Source: Malania oleifera
Taxonomy: Eukaryota; Streptophyta; Magnoliopsida; Santalales; Ximeniaceae
NCBI RefSeq assembly: GCF_029873635.1
Contig: NC_080423.1
Span: forward strand, 109,199,087 to 109,263,086
DNA length: 64,000 bases
Reading direction: 5' to 3'
Below the pieces are notes generated by a model. It did no database searches, had not been told where the DNA came from, and saw nothing but the letters and a program-made list of their open reading frames with translations. Positions 35,467 through 45,000 of this stretch are shown in pieces. The translations under genes and the position numbers were made by a program. Position 1 is the first letter of the stretch. Each line of letters opens with the position of its first letter.

Positions 35467-37559
35467 TGTAACGATCCGAATTTTTAAATGAAATTTAAAT
35501 AATAAAGAAAGGAAAATTTGAAAAAGGGAAAAGAAGGAAAGCTGCCAAGCTTCGTCGACGAACATAGGGTTTCGTCGACGAAGGCTTTAAAGATTTCGTC
35601 GACAAACACAGGACTTCATCAACGAGAAAATACCGAGAGGGGTTCTGAGGCAGCCTGAATTTCGTCGACGAATACAGGGTCTCGTCGACAAAATTTGTGA
35701 AGGACTCGTCGACGAAGGTCGGGCTCGTCGACGAATCTCGCTGCTTTATAAATATGGAAATCCGGGAAATATCTCATTTTTTAAGAAGCCTCTCTCTCTC
35801 CTCTTCGGCTCTCTTCTCGATTTTGGACTGGTTTTACACCGGATCGAAGATGTGAGGCTACCATGACGCTCCTGGCGAAGTTCCCTATAAGTTTGCCGAA
35901 GTAGATCATTAGGGAAACGAAGTTGGAAATCTTCCTAGAGTTGAGGTAAGGTTTTTAAGTCAAATTAGACTTCATGGTAGTTATAGAAATTGACGTAGGC
36001 ATGAAAATACTGATGATTAATATTGGGAGTTTTGAGTTTCGGGATATTGAATAGAAAATCCTACGGGGGTCAAACTAAGATTTTAGGGGGCTTTCTCAAT
36101 AGTTAGGTATGGAAGTAAACTAAAGCAATTCTTTTCCATGCAAACTATTTTTGATTATGAGTAGTTTTATTTTTCAGAATAACATATGATATATTCGTTT
36201 ATTATGAATGAAACGTACGATTGGGAAAATATTGCTATGATGCTTAAAAAGTATATGTATGTTTGAGAAGTCAGAAAATCATGATTTTAAAATATGAAGT
36301 ATGACTTTTAATAGAGCATGTGTGGCATGAATATTATTTTACGTGAAATGAGATAAAATATGAATGCTTTTACGAGTAAAATATATTTTTAGGTATTTTG
36401 GAAAGATGGGTTATGTTATATTGAGTTGACGAATATATGATAAATGAGTTATTTTCAAATGTAAATACCTGAAATATATTTGGCGCGAGGCCATATTTAT
36501 GTCATCGGCACGAGGCCGTATTTATATGATTTTGGCACGAGGCCATGTATTTATGCTATCGGCACGAAGCCGTATTGATATTATTGGCGCGAGGCCATAT
36601 TTACTATGATTTTGGCACGAGGCCATACGTATGATTTCGGCGCGAGGCTGTATCTATGTTTTCGGCACGAGGCCGTAATGATGTTATGTATGATAATGTA
36701 TTATATGTTATCACAACCAGGATGTTAGTTTAGTTCAGACCAAGAGCTCGGTACCGTAGCTATGGGTAGATCAGATTTGGCACGAGGTCGTATTAGTGCT
36801 AACCATTCCACTAGGGGATGGGAGATGGATAGTTGATGTGACTTTCAGTACAGTGTGGACGTCCACCTGGCAGTTCGGACCAGGGTGTGGTAGGCCCATC
36901 GTACTTACAGACATATTTGATTCGGTAGTGGTCGGCTAGCCATTGTCGGGTCTCGCCTTCAGGCTACACAACCTGTTATGGGGGGTAATACATAACATTA
37001 GCTAGCTATTCATCTTAGGTATATTTTCAGTATTACGAGTTATAACAGATGTTTATGTATGTTATGATTTATTAACGAATATGAAAATACATGATTATCC
37101 AACATGATATTATGATTATTTACAGAGTTATGAAATGTATTGTATATGTATAAGCACTTTAAATATTCATATTGTCATACAACTGTATTTAGTTTACTTT
37201 CCCTTACTGAGAAGTGTCTCACCCCCAACATTATTAAATTTTTTAGGAGCCCCAGAGAGACCGGCGGGTCAAGGCCGCCGTTGAGTTAGTGAGATTACCC
37301 GTGAGAAGGGTAAGATTTTGTACTAGGGTTAGAGTTATTTTGTGTGACCCTAGAGATATTTTGATGTATATGGATATGTACAGAAGTACAGTATTATTAT
37401 GTTATAAAAGCTCTGGTATTATGTTTTATGGGTGGATGTATGAATTTTTATGTTTACTACTGCTAGGTTTTCCACTGTATTTGACAGGTGTCTCCGCAAC
37501 CCACAGATTCGGGTCGACCAATTCTTTATTATGTTGTATTTTTATTGAGGGACATTACA
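35467..37559 (+). mobile_element. Solo Ty3 LTR (CGTCGACGAA family), TSD GAAGG
   Basis: 2093 bp, TGTAACGATCC to GGACATTACA, with perfect GAAGG at 35462-35466 and 37560-37564. The uninterrupted target is readable in the LINE copy at 41420-41440, confirming the insertion site. Contents in order: TTCGTCGACGAA-type palindromes (35550-35735), TATAAATA at 35747, CT-rich leader, GTTGAG then GTAAG at 35946, minisatellite (36481-36690), hairpin at 36975-36996, the ACTGAGAAGTGTCTCACC block (about 37207-37224), TTTTAG ending 37246, and GTAAG at 37310. Confidence 0.97.
36481..36690 (+). repeat. LTR minisatellite (~30-bp units)
   Basis: About eight diverged units of GGCACGAGGCCGTA- or GGCGCGAGGCCATA-type followed by TTTAT-rich spacer. 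Unit number and sequence differ between LTR copies, as expected of a fast-changing repeat. Confidence 0.92.
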
Positions 37560-37675
37560 GAAGGTGTTATTTTTCGTATATTACATTGTTTCTTATTTCT
37601 TATTTTTTAGCAAAAAAATCAGTCGCACTATTGTCTTCTCCATATTGATGTGTCATCATGACGTTCACTCCTTCT

Positions 37676-38260
37676 AGGAGTGAAGTAGGATAGTAGTTGA
37701 TAAATTGAATTTTTCAAACTATATATGGCAAAGGTTTTGAATTTTGTTTTATTTTTTGATAGAGTTGAATTATAAAACAGAAGTTACTAAAGAAAAATAA
37801 TTCTAAACTTATTAGATATTAAACAATGAGTAGAATTATTAGGAGGTGTTGAATTTTGTAATATTTTATTATTTCTCTTAGATATTTAGTCATAAGGAGT
37901 TCCATTTTTATATGATGATGATGAGAATTATTTTTACTTTATATTCAAAATAGAGTAAGGAAGAGATTAACTAAAAAATTATGTCATTCATGACGTCTTT
38001 AGGAAAAAAAAAATTATAATAATTTTAAAAAACCATTATCCTCTTATTATTGGTGCTTTATAAAGGTGGGATTGCCAATTAACGAGGGTGACCAATTAAT
38101 GCCTCCAACACTAAACAAAAAATATGAAAAAAAATAATCTAACTCCATAAGAAAAAGGGTTACATCTTAATTTTAGGCTTGGAGGTGGACCCTCTACATT
38201 GGGTACTTCTTAGGTTTTTTTTTTTTTTTGTTCTTTAAATGATCCTCAAATATATATGGG
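37676..38260. other. AT-rich intergenic DNA
   Basis: No gene is seen. The stretch separates the end of the LINE relic from the hAT-type MITE. Confidence 0.5.
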
Positions 38261-38698
38261 TAGGGGTAGGCATTCGGTCGGTTGGATTAATTTGATTAAT
38301 TAACCAAATTAATAAAAAATTTTCAATTAAAAAATCTCATTAACCAAATTGAATTGAAATTCCATAATAACCGAATTCAAAACTGACCGAACCGAATTTC
38401 AATTAAATCGTTTATCTGATTTTAACTGATTTAATATTTTAATAATATATATAATATAAATAATATAACATTTTAGTATATATAATATATATAATTATTT
38501 ATTATTAATTTATACTATTTGATTAATTTGGTTAATCGAATTAACCAAAATAAAAAATTGAAGCAAAAAATCGAAAACCAAAATTCAATGAAAATAAAAA
38601 TTGAACTGAACTGAATAAATTTTTAACCAAATTGAATTGATCGAATTTATTCAGTTAATTCGATTAGTTCGATTTTAACCAAATTATGCTCACCCCTA
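38261..38698. mobile_element. hAT-type MITE (GGGGTGAGCA terminal inverted repeats)
   Basis: Ends TAGGGGTAGGCA and TGCTCACCCCTA are inverted repeats with one mismatch. Subterminal sequence is rich in GGTTAATT/AATTAACC. The 8-bp flanks TATATGGG and TATATAGA agree at 6 of 8 positions, compatible with an old hAT duplication. The longer relative is at 47924-48877. Confidence 0.75.
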
Positions 38699-38859
38699 TA
38701 TATAGATATACACAGACTTTATTTTTTGCATCAATAAAATGTTGGGATCATATGCTTTTCAAAGAAACCACGGTGATCCATGGACATGAGTTGAAATTTA
38801 AAATAAAAAATAAAAAATCTTATTTGCATAAGACCCTTTTCCATTAAGGTGAGTTCAGA

Positions 38860-39990
38860 TTGCCATTTTCGCTCAAATTTTCTTTTAAAAAATAAAAACT
38901 GGGTATAATGCATTTGATAAATATTTTTTTGTTTTAAAAACCAATTTTTAGTTTTTTTTTTTTGAAAGCTTTTTAAAAGCTATTGATTTTGACCTTTTGA
39001 AAAGTTAAAAGTTAATTTTTTCTCAATAAAATATTTTATTTCTGTTAGGGTTTGTCCCACATCAGTTGTGGAAGGGACTTGGTGATCAATTATTAAGTGT
39101 GAGGGAAAATTTTATCCCATGAGTTAACTTTTGGGGTTGAGAAGATCCAAAATCACCCATCACTGGTATCAGAGCCCATGGTTTCTCCCTGGGATGTCGG
39201 GCATGTGATGCTGCCAATTTGGTGAGCCCAATTCGTGAGGAGTTTGAAACTCGATGTGTGAGGGGGAGATTGTTGGGATTTGTCCCACATCAGTAGTGGA
39301 AGGGGCTTGGTGGTCATCACTCTATGAGCTAAGTTTTGGGATTGAAAATGTCCAAGATCATCCAATAATTCCATGTGGTCCTTAGATGTTCTTAAATATT
39401 TAAAAATTATAAATGCATTAATTATATTTTTGAAAATACATATTCGTTTTTATTCATTTTAAATATTTTTAGACACTCAACAACATTTTTACCAAACACT
39501 CTAATATGCTTTCTTTCTCTTTCTAAAGGTTTTTTTTTTAAGGGGACCAAACAATTTTATAATAATCTCAATCAAATCATTTTTATTAGTTCTGCTTTAA
39601 AAGTTCCTTTTTAAAAGCCAAAGAAAATCAATCTCAACCAAACTAAGCCTTCGGATGAGTTTGGTACGCCTTTTCATTTCTCATTTTTGAAAGTAAAAAT
39701 TGGGTATAATGTATTTGATAAATAGCTTTTTTATTTTTTAAAAAGATAAAAGTTAGATTTTTTCCCAACAAATTATTATATTCTGTTATTATTCTTAGGT
39801 TTTTTTTTTTTTTTTCAAATGTTGTCAAATTATCAATACATTAATTATATCTCCTAAAAATATATATCTATTTTAGTCATTTTAAGTACTTTTTTAGACG
39901 TCATATAGTTTTTTATTCAAACACTAAAAGTTATTTTTTCACTAAAAGTTATTTTTTTCTTTCTCATAGTTCATTTTTTATAGAGACAGT
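38860..39990. repeat. Two diverged copies of an AT-rich repeat, one split by a TRIM
   Basis: 38890-39530 (minus the TRIM at 39043-39366) and 39660-39945 share ACTGGGTATAATGCATTTGA-type and GCATTAATTATAT-type sequences, then a TTTTAGACACTCAACAAC-type end. A third partial relative is at 27040-27330. They are probably an unclassified MITE-like family. Confidence 0.5.
39043..39366 (+). mobile_element. TRIM (terminal-repeat retrotransposon in miniature)
   Basis: Two ~100-120 bp direct terminal repeats, 39043-39162 and 39271-39366, both begin TGTT(A/G)GG(G/A)TTTGTCCCACATC. A primer site TGGTATCAGAGCCC, complementary to initiator tRNA-Met, lies at 39164-39177, and a polypurine tract GAGGGGGAGA at 39260-39269 directly precedes the 3' repeat. 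It has no coding capacity. At about 324 bp it is a near-complete TRIM, dependent on enzymes supplied by other elements. Confidence 0.9.
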
Positions 39991-41327
39991 TGGTTAGAGA
40001 TGAAACAGTGTTGCCAATTTCTTTTCGATCTACTCACATTTATCTACCTCATCCCCTAACCGTTATGTCAATTGACTAAAGCGAAAACTGAATTACTAGC
40101 CGCATCCCTAAGAGGGAGGATTTAGAGATGAACTTGGGAAGCACCAATACTAAATGCTAATTCTCCTTCTTTGCCAAGTGTAATTGAGGGTTCCTAAAAT
40201 ATGAAATGAGAGGAATCTCAAAGTATGCTTTCTTCCTTTCTTCTAAGATTTTATGGTAAATGCATATGATCGTTTGAGAAATCAAAATGTGTGCGAAGGA
40301 AAACTCAGCTATGCGAAGGGATTGGAAGAAGAAAATCCCTTTAACACAAGAATTGTCTTTTGATTTTGAAGAGTAAGTTAATGCTGCAACATATGCCCGT
40401 CACCGAGAGTAGACTACATTTTATAACATCAATATCCTAGCCTCCAAGGGGAACAAAACGTCACAAAGCTTAGAGAAACTTATCTTCTAAACATCTTAAG
40501 CATATATATAAAAATAAAATACTTAGGCCCACCTATTTTTTTGGTACAAAATAAATGTATTTCTATTAGCATTAGGAAAAATTCATTTATTCCTAAATAA
40601 GAAAGAATTTGTTTTCAAACTTGAGTTAGTGGAAATCGCTTTATGCTCTACAAGCGTTTGTGGACCATTTAATAAAGGAGACCGTGGTGTCCTTAAAATA
40701 AAAGGGAGAGTGTAAGATCTATATATATAAGAGACCACAAAGAGAAGATAAAGAGAAATGGCTACAAACCTGTAATACCTAAACTATAGTCTAACTCAAG
40801 TTTTGGATAAGGTGCTCAGAGAGTAGGTGGTTCTAAGTTGGTTGTAGGTGGTTGCCAACTTTATATGGAGCTAAGGAACGGAGCTTGGCTTGAAAGCGCC
40901 AATGACTACAAAAACTAAAAATGACTTGAATTTAGTCTCTAGGCTTTTCCAATCATTTTCTAACTTTAATAAACACTTTTCTAAGAGTTATATAATTTAT
41001 TCTATGTAATATTAAGTTCTTTGAAAGTTTTGCTTTCGCTTGTCTTGAAAACACAAGTACATTTTTCTTTTAGCGAGTTTGAGTTGCACAAAAGGAGGTA
41101 CTAATTCCTCTTTGAACACCATATTTAGAAGAAGTAGAGAATTTGATAGAAACAAAGCCACAGGCCAACATGAAAAACATGGAGTAGATAGTAAAGCAAC
41201 CTAGAAATATTACCTAAAATGAAGTTTTGCAATGAGGAAAGTACTACATACCAACCTACAAGCATGTTTGCCCTCAAATAAGAACTGTACCATGCTTTCC
41301 AGGTTAGCCCACTAAGCCCTTATAGGA
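39991..41327. other. Intergenic DNA, possible LTR start
   Basis: No gene. AAAAGGGAGAG then TGTAAGATC then TATATATAAGAG at about 40699-40730 resembles a polypurine tract followed by an LTR start and TATA box. I found no matching second LTR. Confidence 0.3.
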
Positions 41328-41755
41328 GTAAACGTCATGGTGATGCATCAATATTGAGAAGACAATAGTACGATTGATTTTCTTGTTAAAGAAGGAGAAA
41401 TGGGAAACAATGTAATTTACAAAAAATAACACCTTCTACCACGTTATTTAAAAGGTATTCTTCGGATGGATAGGTGGGGTCTTGTTTCCGTTCGTCGTTA
41501 GTTCATCTCTAGAGTTTCGTTTGGTGTATTTTGATTTGATTTTGGTTGTGTTTATGTTTTTATCTTCTTTGTTAGTTATATTTAGTTTTATTGTCCTAAT
41601 TTGATTGGTTGTTGGTGTTGTTTTTTTTTTAGGGTTTTTCTGTAATCTACCTTTTGCTTATCTTATAACCACGATATTCTTCCGCCAAAAGTGAGGGTAT
41701 ATTAATAAATAAATGGAGGTGCCGCCCTCTTTTAGCATATAAAAAAAAAATAAAA
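41328..41755 (+). mobile_element. LINE 3'-end relic, plus strand
   Basis: From about 41343 the plus strand translates to HQY, a stop, then EDNSTIDFLVKEGEMG, the end of a plant LINE RNase H domain. A T-rich 3' untranslated region, CCGCCAAAAGTGAGGG, AATAAATAAA and a terminal A run at 41741-41750 follow. It is the inverted partner of the relic at 35142-37675 and preserves the unbroken LTR target site. Confidence 0.8.
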
Positions 41756-42037
41756 AACAAGCCCATATAACATGCAATTCTCAAGTATAATCCACTGGGT
41801 TGACCAAATATACATCTGGTTTGATGTTTCCTTGAGAATGCTACAAGGAAATTAACTTGACTTAGTTTTTATTCCTAGAGAACAGTACAACACCATGATT
41901 AAGAAGATTAAAGTGTCACTTTCGTAAGCACATGTGAAAGAACTCCAAGAAAACAAGAATTCTGCAAAGAAAATTCTATCAAGATATTTTAAAGAAAATT
42001 CAAACTCACTTTGCAGCAGAGAGAGAATTTGGAACCG

Positions 42038-44144
42038 CTACTCCCAGTAGAAAGGAAGTGTCTGTAAGGCCTTGTGATCGGAGGACTCATTGGGTTCGAT
42101 ATGAAATATTCCCTGGCAATTGCCGTCGGCATTGGACACAAGAACTGAATCCAAAGGCTCTAGACTACTATTGTATTGTAAGCTTGTGAATGAAGGCTGT
42201 GCTAGAGGAATTGAGTGAGGGGGCACAATGTGGCTCAAGCTGATCCCCAGCGTGTGTGTTTGTGGCGATGACAGAAGAGAGAGAGCACACCGTGAATCAG
42301 AAACTTGATTCAGTAGGCCATGCACACCGCTTTCGGTCTTGAAATGGTTTGCGTGGACAGGAGCTGCAGAAGGTGTTTGGTTGCCAAGAAAGGGATCGTC
42401 GTCTTGCGGAAAAGCGAGTTGTTTCCTTTCTCTGTAGCTGCTAGAGGAGGATCCAAGAAATGGGTTTTGTTTGTCAAGAAATTTTAGCTGTTGATGCTCT
42501 TCATAAGTACTCTTAGCTTCTTCCTTGGCCTTGACAAGTCCAGGCCAAGTGGAGCTTACCACAGCATTGGTGGGATACATTGGTGGACTAGAGAAAGGGG
42601 AAAATTGAGTACCTGAAAAGGATTGGAGAATATATTAAGTCAAGAGGATCGGTTTTGCTCCACCCATATCATATTATGGGATCCATAAACTTCATATGAT
42701 CACTGGAACTTCTATTGAATTATATAAAAGTTGCCTTTGTGTCGAAATTAACCGAAAGCTAGAGAAACCAGACCTTTGTAATTGGAAAAAGGGCTTCTGG
42801 AGTGCGATGGGGCTTCCGGCTGAGGCTTCCTTCGCCGTCTATTGTGCCCATCAAGTCGTTTCCTGCAGCTCCTCTTTTCATCATCAAACTCCTCAAGTGA
42901 ATGAAACCTGAAAAGGAGAGAGATGAAAGTTCAAAGTACAGCAGCCTTGTTTCAGAAGAGCACTGCCAATGCAGAAAACAATTAGCACTAATCATCACAG
43001 CAGATATATAGATTGGTTGATTAACCAGCTGAGGCCATGTAGAGTGAAGTTCAAAAGAAACAAAAAGATGAAACCAGTTTAAACTTGTTCTGGTATCATT
43101 ATCTTTTCATAGTTTTGGCCAAATTTATTACATTGCAGTGGTGCAAGTCTTACAAGGTTGGCTGTGGATTTGGGGGGGTATTCTTATCATTAGCCTAACA
43201 AAAAAAAAGTGTACCTAAAATTTGAAATTGTGAACTTGAGCGTGGTTAAAGGTTAACATTGATTGAAATATAGGCAAATCAAATACCAGAGCTCCCTCTG
43301 AACGAAACCCCCAAAATCCCTCTTCCCTCTTTTCTCATACTAGCTAGAGGACAGTGCCTCTTAGTAGCAACAGTATGACTATACAGATTACAGACCTCAT
43401 ATTGTATGCATGAGGATCAAAATAGACCTTATGAGGCAAGTTAGCAATATCCACAAACCTCTACAAAACACTTGTCCACTATCTGGATTGAGGCAGAATG
43501 CTCATCAAATTGGTTCATGTGCAGTGATTCACCACTATAAATCCTAAAGTGATCAGTAGAAACAAGTAGAATGACAAAAACAAAGGCCAGTTTAGTAACT
43601 AGGAGCATTAAGGATAGAGATACTTGACTTTAAAGAAACTAAAAATCGCAAAAAAGTAAAAGCAGAATTGCTTCATCATTGAAGACAACCAGAAGCACCC
43701 TCACAACATACTCAATGACTCATACCTGCTGCACTGCTGGCAAAACCGCCGCTTGTTGCCACCGATTGTGACCTCGGGGGTCTTAGAGTGGAGCTCGCAG
43801 ACCTTATGCCGCCGGTGGTACTCCCGGCAGTTACTGAGGTCCGAGTTGCACCCGTCCACGAGGCATATCGCCGAGAGAGCTCCATTGTTAGCCCCACGGG
43901 ACCTTTTGGATGGCGTCGATGGCGATGAGGGAGTGACTGATTTAGGAACTGTGAATTCTCTCCACTTATCTGGTGGCTCTTCACGAGAATTCCCAATCTG
44001 GCCAAGCTTCAAATCAACCAAGAACTCTCCTTTAGTCCTCTGACTGGCGAAGCCACTCAACCCATTAACTGCTTCCATGTTGGGAATTGCTTCTTGCTGG
44101 AACTCTGTGAAATCCCAAGAAGGTGTTCTCAATTTCCAGTCCAT
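42038..44144 (-). CDS. SPL13: SQUAMOSA promoter-binding-like transcription factor (SPL13 clade)
   Basis: Three exons, 44144-43726, 42907-42774 and 42612-42038, GT-AG borders, phase-consistent, 1128 nt or 375 residues. The start is placed at [12 protein letters not shown], the usual SPL N-terminus, not seven codons upstream. The SBP DNA-binding domain spans residues ~94-170 and all zinc ligands are present: C94, C99, C116, H119 and C135, C138, H142, C154. The nuclear-localisation end is [13 protein letters not shown]. The first intron (818 bp) splits the domain in the conserved CSR/FHSL position. An ALSLLSS motif in exon 3 carries a miR156 site, and the protein ends LPFYWE, as SPL13-type proteins end in a PF-WE tail. 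The family binds GTAC cores and controls phase change and shoot traits. It looks intact. Confidence 0.95.
42269..42288 (-). promoter_or_regulatory. miR156 target site in SPL exon 3
   Basis: The minus strand reads GTGCTCTCTCTCTTCTGTCA, the standard SPL target complementary to miR156 with one internal mismatch, and it encodes ALSLLSS. This predicts repression in juvenile tissue. Confidence 0.96.
42908..43725 (-). other. SPL intron 1 (818 bp)
   Basis: The donor is AG then GTATGA at 43725-43720 and the acceptor is TTTTCAG ending at 42908. No element insertion is recognised inside. Confidence 0.85.
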
Positions 44145-45000
44145 GAAGCACCGCTCTATAATCACTACAGTGTTTCTTTCTTTCTTTCCCTCTCCCCAAT
44201 CACTCCCAGCCTACACTCTGTGTCTCAACTTCCACTAGAAAAAAGAAACATCAGAATTGCCTCCAGACAAACAAGCTAACCAGCCAAGAACAGCAGAATC
44301 CAGAAAAATGGACTAGTGCGATAGGAATCAAATATCAGACTCGATGAACAATGAAAGCAATAACAATGTATTATTTGTTTCAATGTAAACAAAGCAGCAA
44401 TAAGCTATGGATGGGCTGCAGCTGGGGTTTTAAGAATTCAGTGCCTTTTTTTTATTCAACAAGAAAAAAAAATGCAGGAAACCCAGATCAGAAAATGTAT
44501 GATTCTCTCAAAACCATAATAATTAACAAGCAAAGTTGCAGAGATGACTCCAAGAAAAATCTGAAGCTGCAGGGAGAACTCAGAACTGAGATCATCACTG
44601 AGAAGGGGGAGTAAATATATAGTATAGAAAGGGGTTGGGAGTACATACAAATGAGTGGAGATGGAGGAGACTGGCTTGTGCATTCCAGCCATTCATTCTC
44701 TGACAAGGATTCCATTAAAAACCCAATTAAATTGGAGTAGTCAAGTAGAACAAGATAAAAGCTGATAGTGTGGGTTAAGAAGAATCACTCATCTGTGCTG
44801 TTGACAGAATGCAGTTGGGGTTTTTATGCAGATAGAGACTGGATAATGTGCAGTAAGTCATCCCCCTTTGGCTAGCTGTAAGTGCCAGCAGTCAATTCAA
44901 ACTTACGTCTCGAGTTCGATTTCTCACGCGATCAAATTTGTATTTAAATGAATATCATGCTTAAACCGCTATACGAAGATATAATCAGATTAATGTAAAT
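44145..45000 (-). promoter_or_regulatory. 5' untranslated/upstream region of the SPL gene
   Basis: Minus-strand upstream DNA with CT-rich stretches (TTTCTTTCTTTCCCTCTCCC-like on the plus strand at 44176-44200). No recognised element insertion until about 44900. A leader intron is possible but I cannot place it. Confidence 0.4.

Larger units (their letters stand above)
35142..37675 (-). mobile_element. LINE 3'-end relic, minus strand, split by a solo LTR
   Basis: Minus-strand LINE tail in two parts, 37675-37565 and 35466-35142. Its 5' part translates to an RNase H-like end (HQYGEDNSATDFFAKK), followed by a 3' untranslated region with CCGCCAAAAGTGAGGG, AATAAATAAA and a terminal T run at 35142-35156 on the plus strand (poly(A) on minus). 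It matches the plus-strand copy at 41328-41755 over ~420 bp. Confidence 0.8.

Noticed and set aside
36481-36690. Regularly spaced ~30-bp direct repeats resembling a CRISPR array
   Set aside because: Units are diverged, spacers are not unique, the array lies inside a TSD-flanked plant LTR, and no cas genes exist.
37289-37648. A ~119-codon frame with a close homologue at 30157-30492 on the other strand, suggesting a conserved protein
   Set aside because: Both lie at the same place in two copies of one LTR family; similarity is explained by LTR homology and the frame starts in a predicted intron.
40699-40730. An LTR start after a polypurine tract
   Set aside because: Looks suggestive, but no partner LTR, primer site or coding remnant was found, so it is only mentioned in the intergenic entry.
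35142-41755. A 6.6-kb TIR DNA transposon with ~420-bp inverted ends
   Set aside because: The arms encode the end of a LINE RNase H domain and finish in poly(A)/poly(T) tracts, with no transposase between, so two opposed LINE tails fit better.
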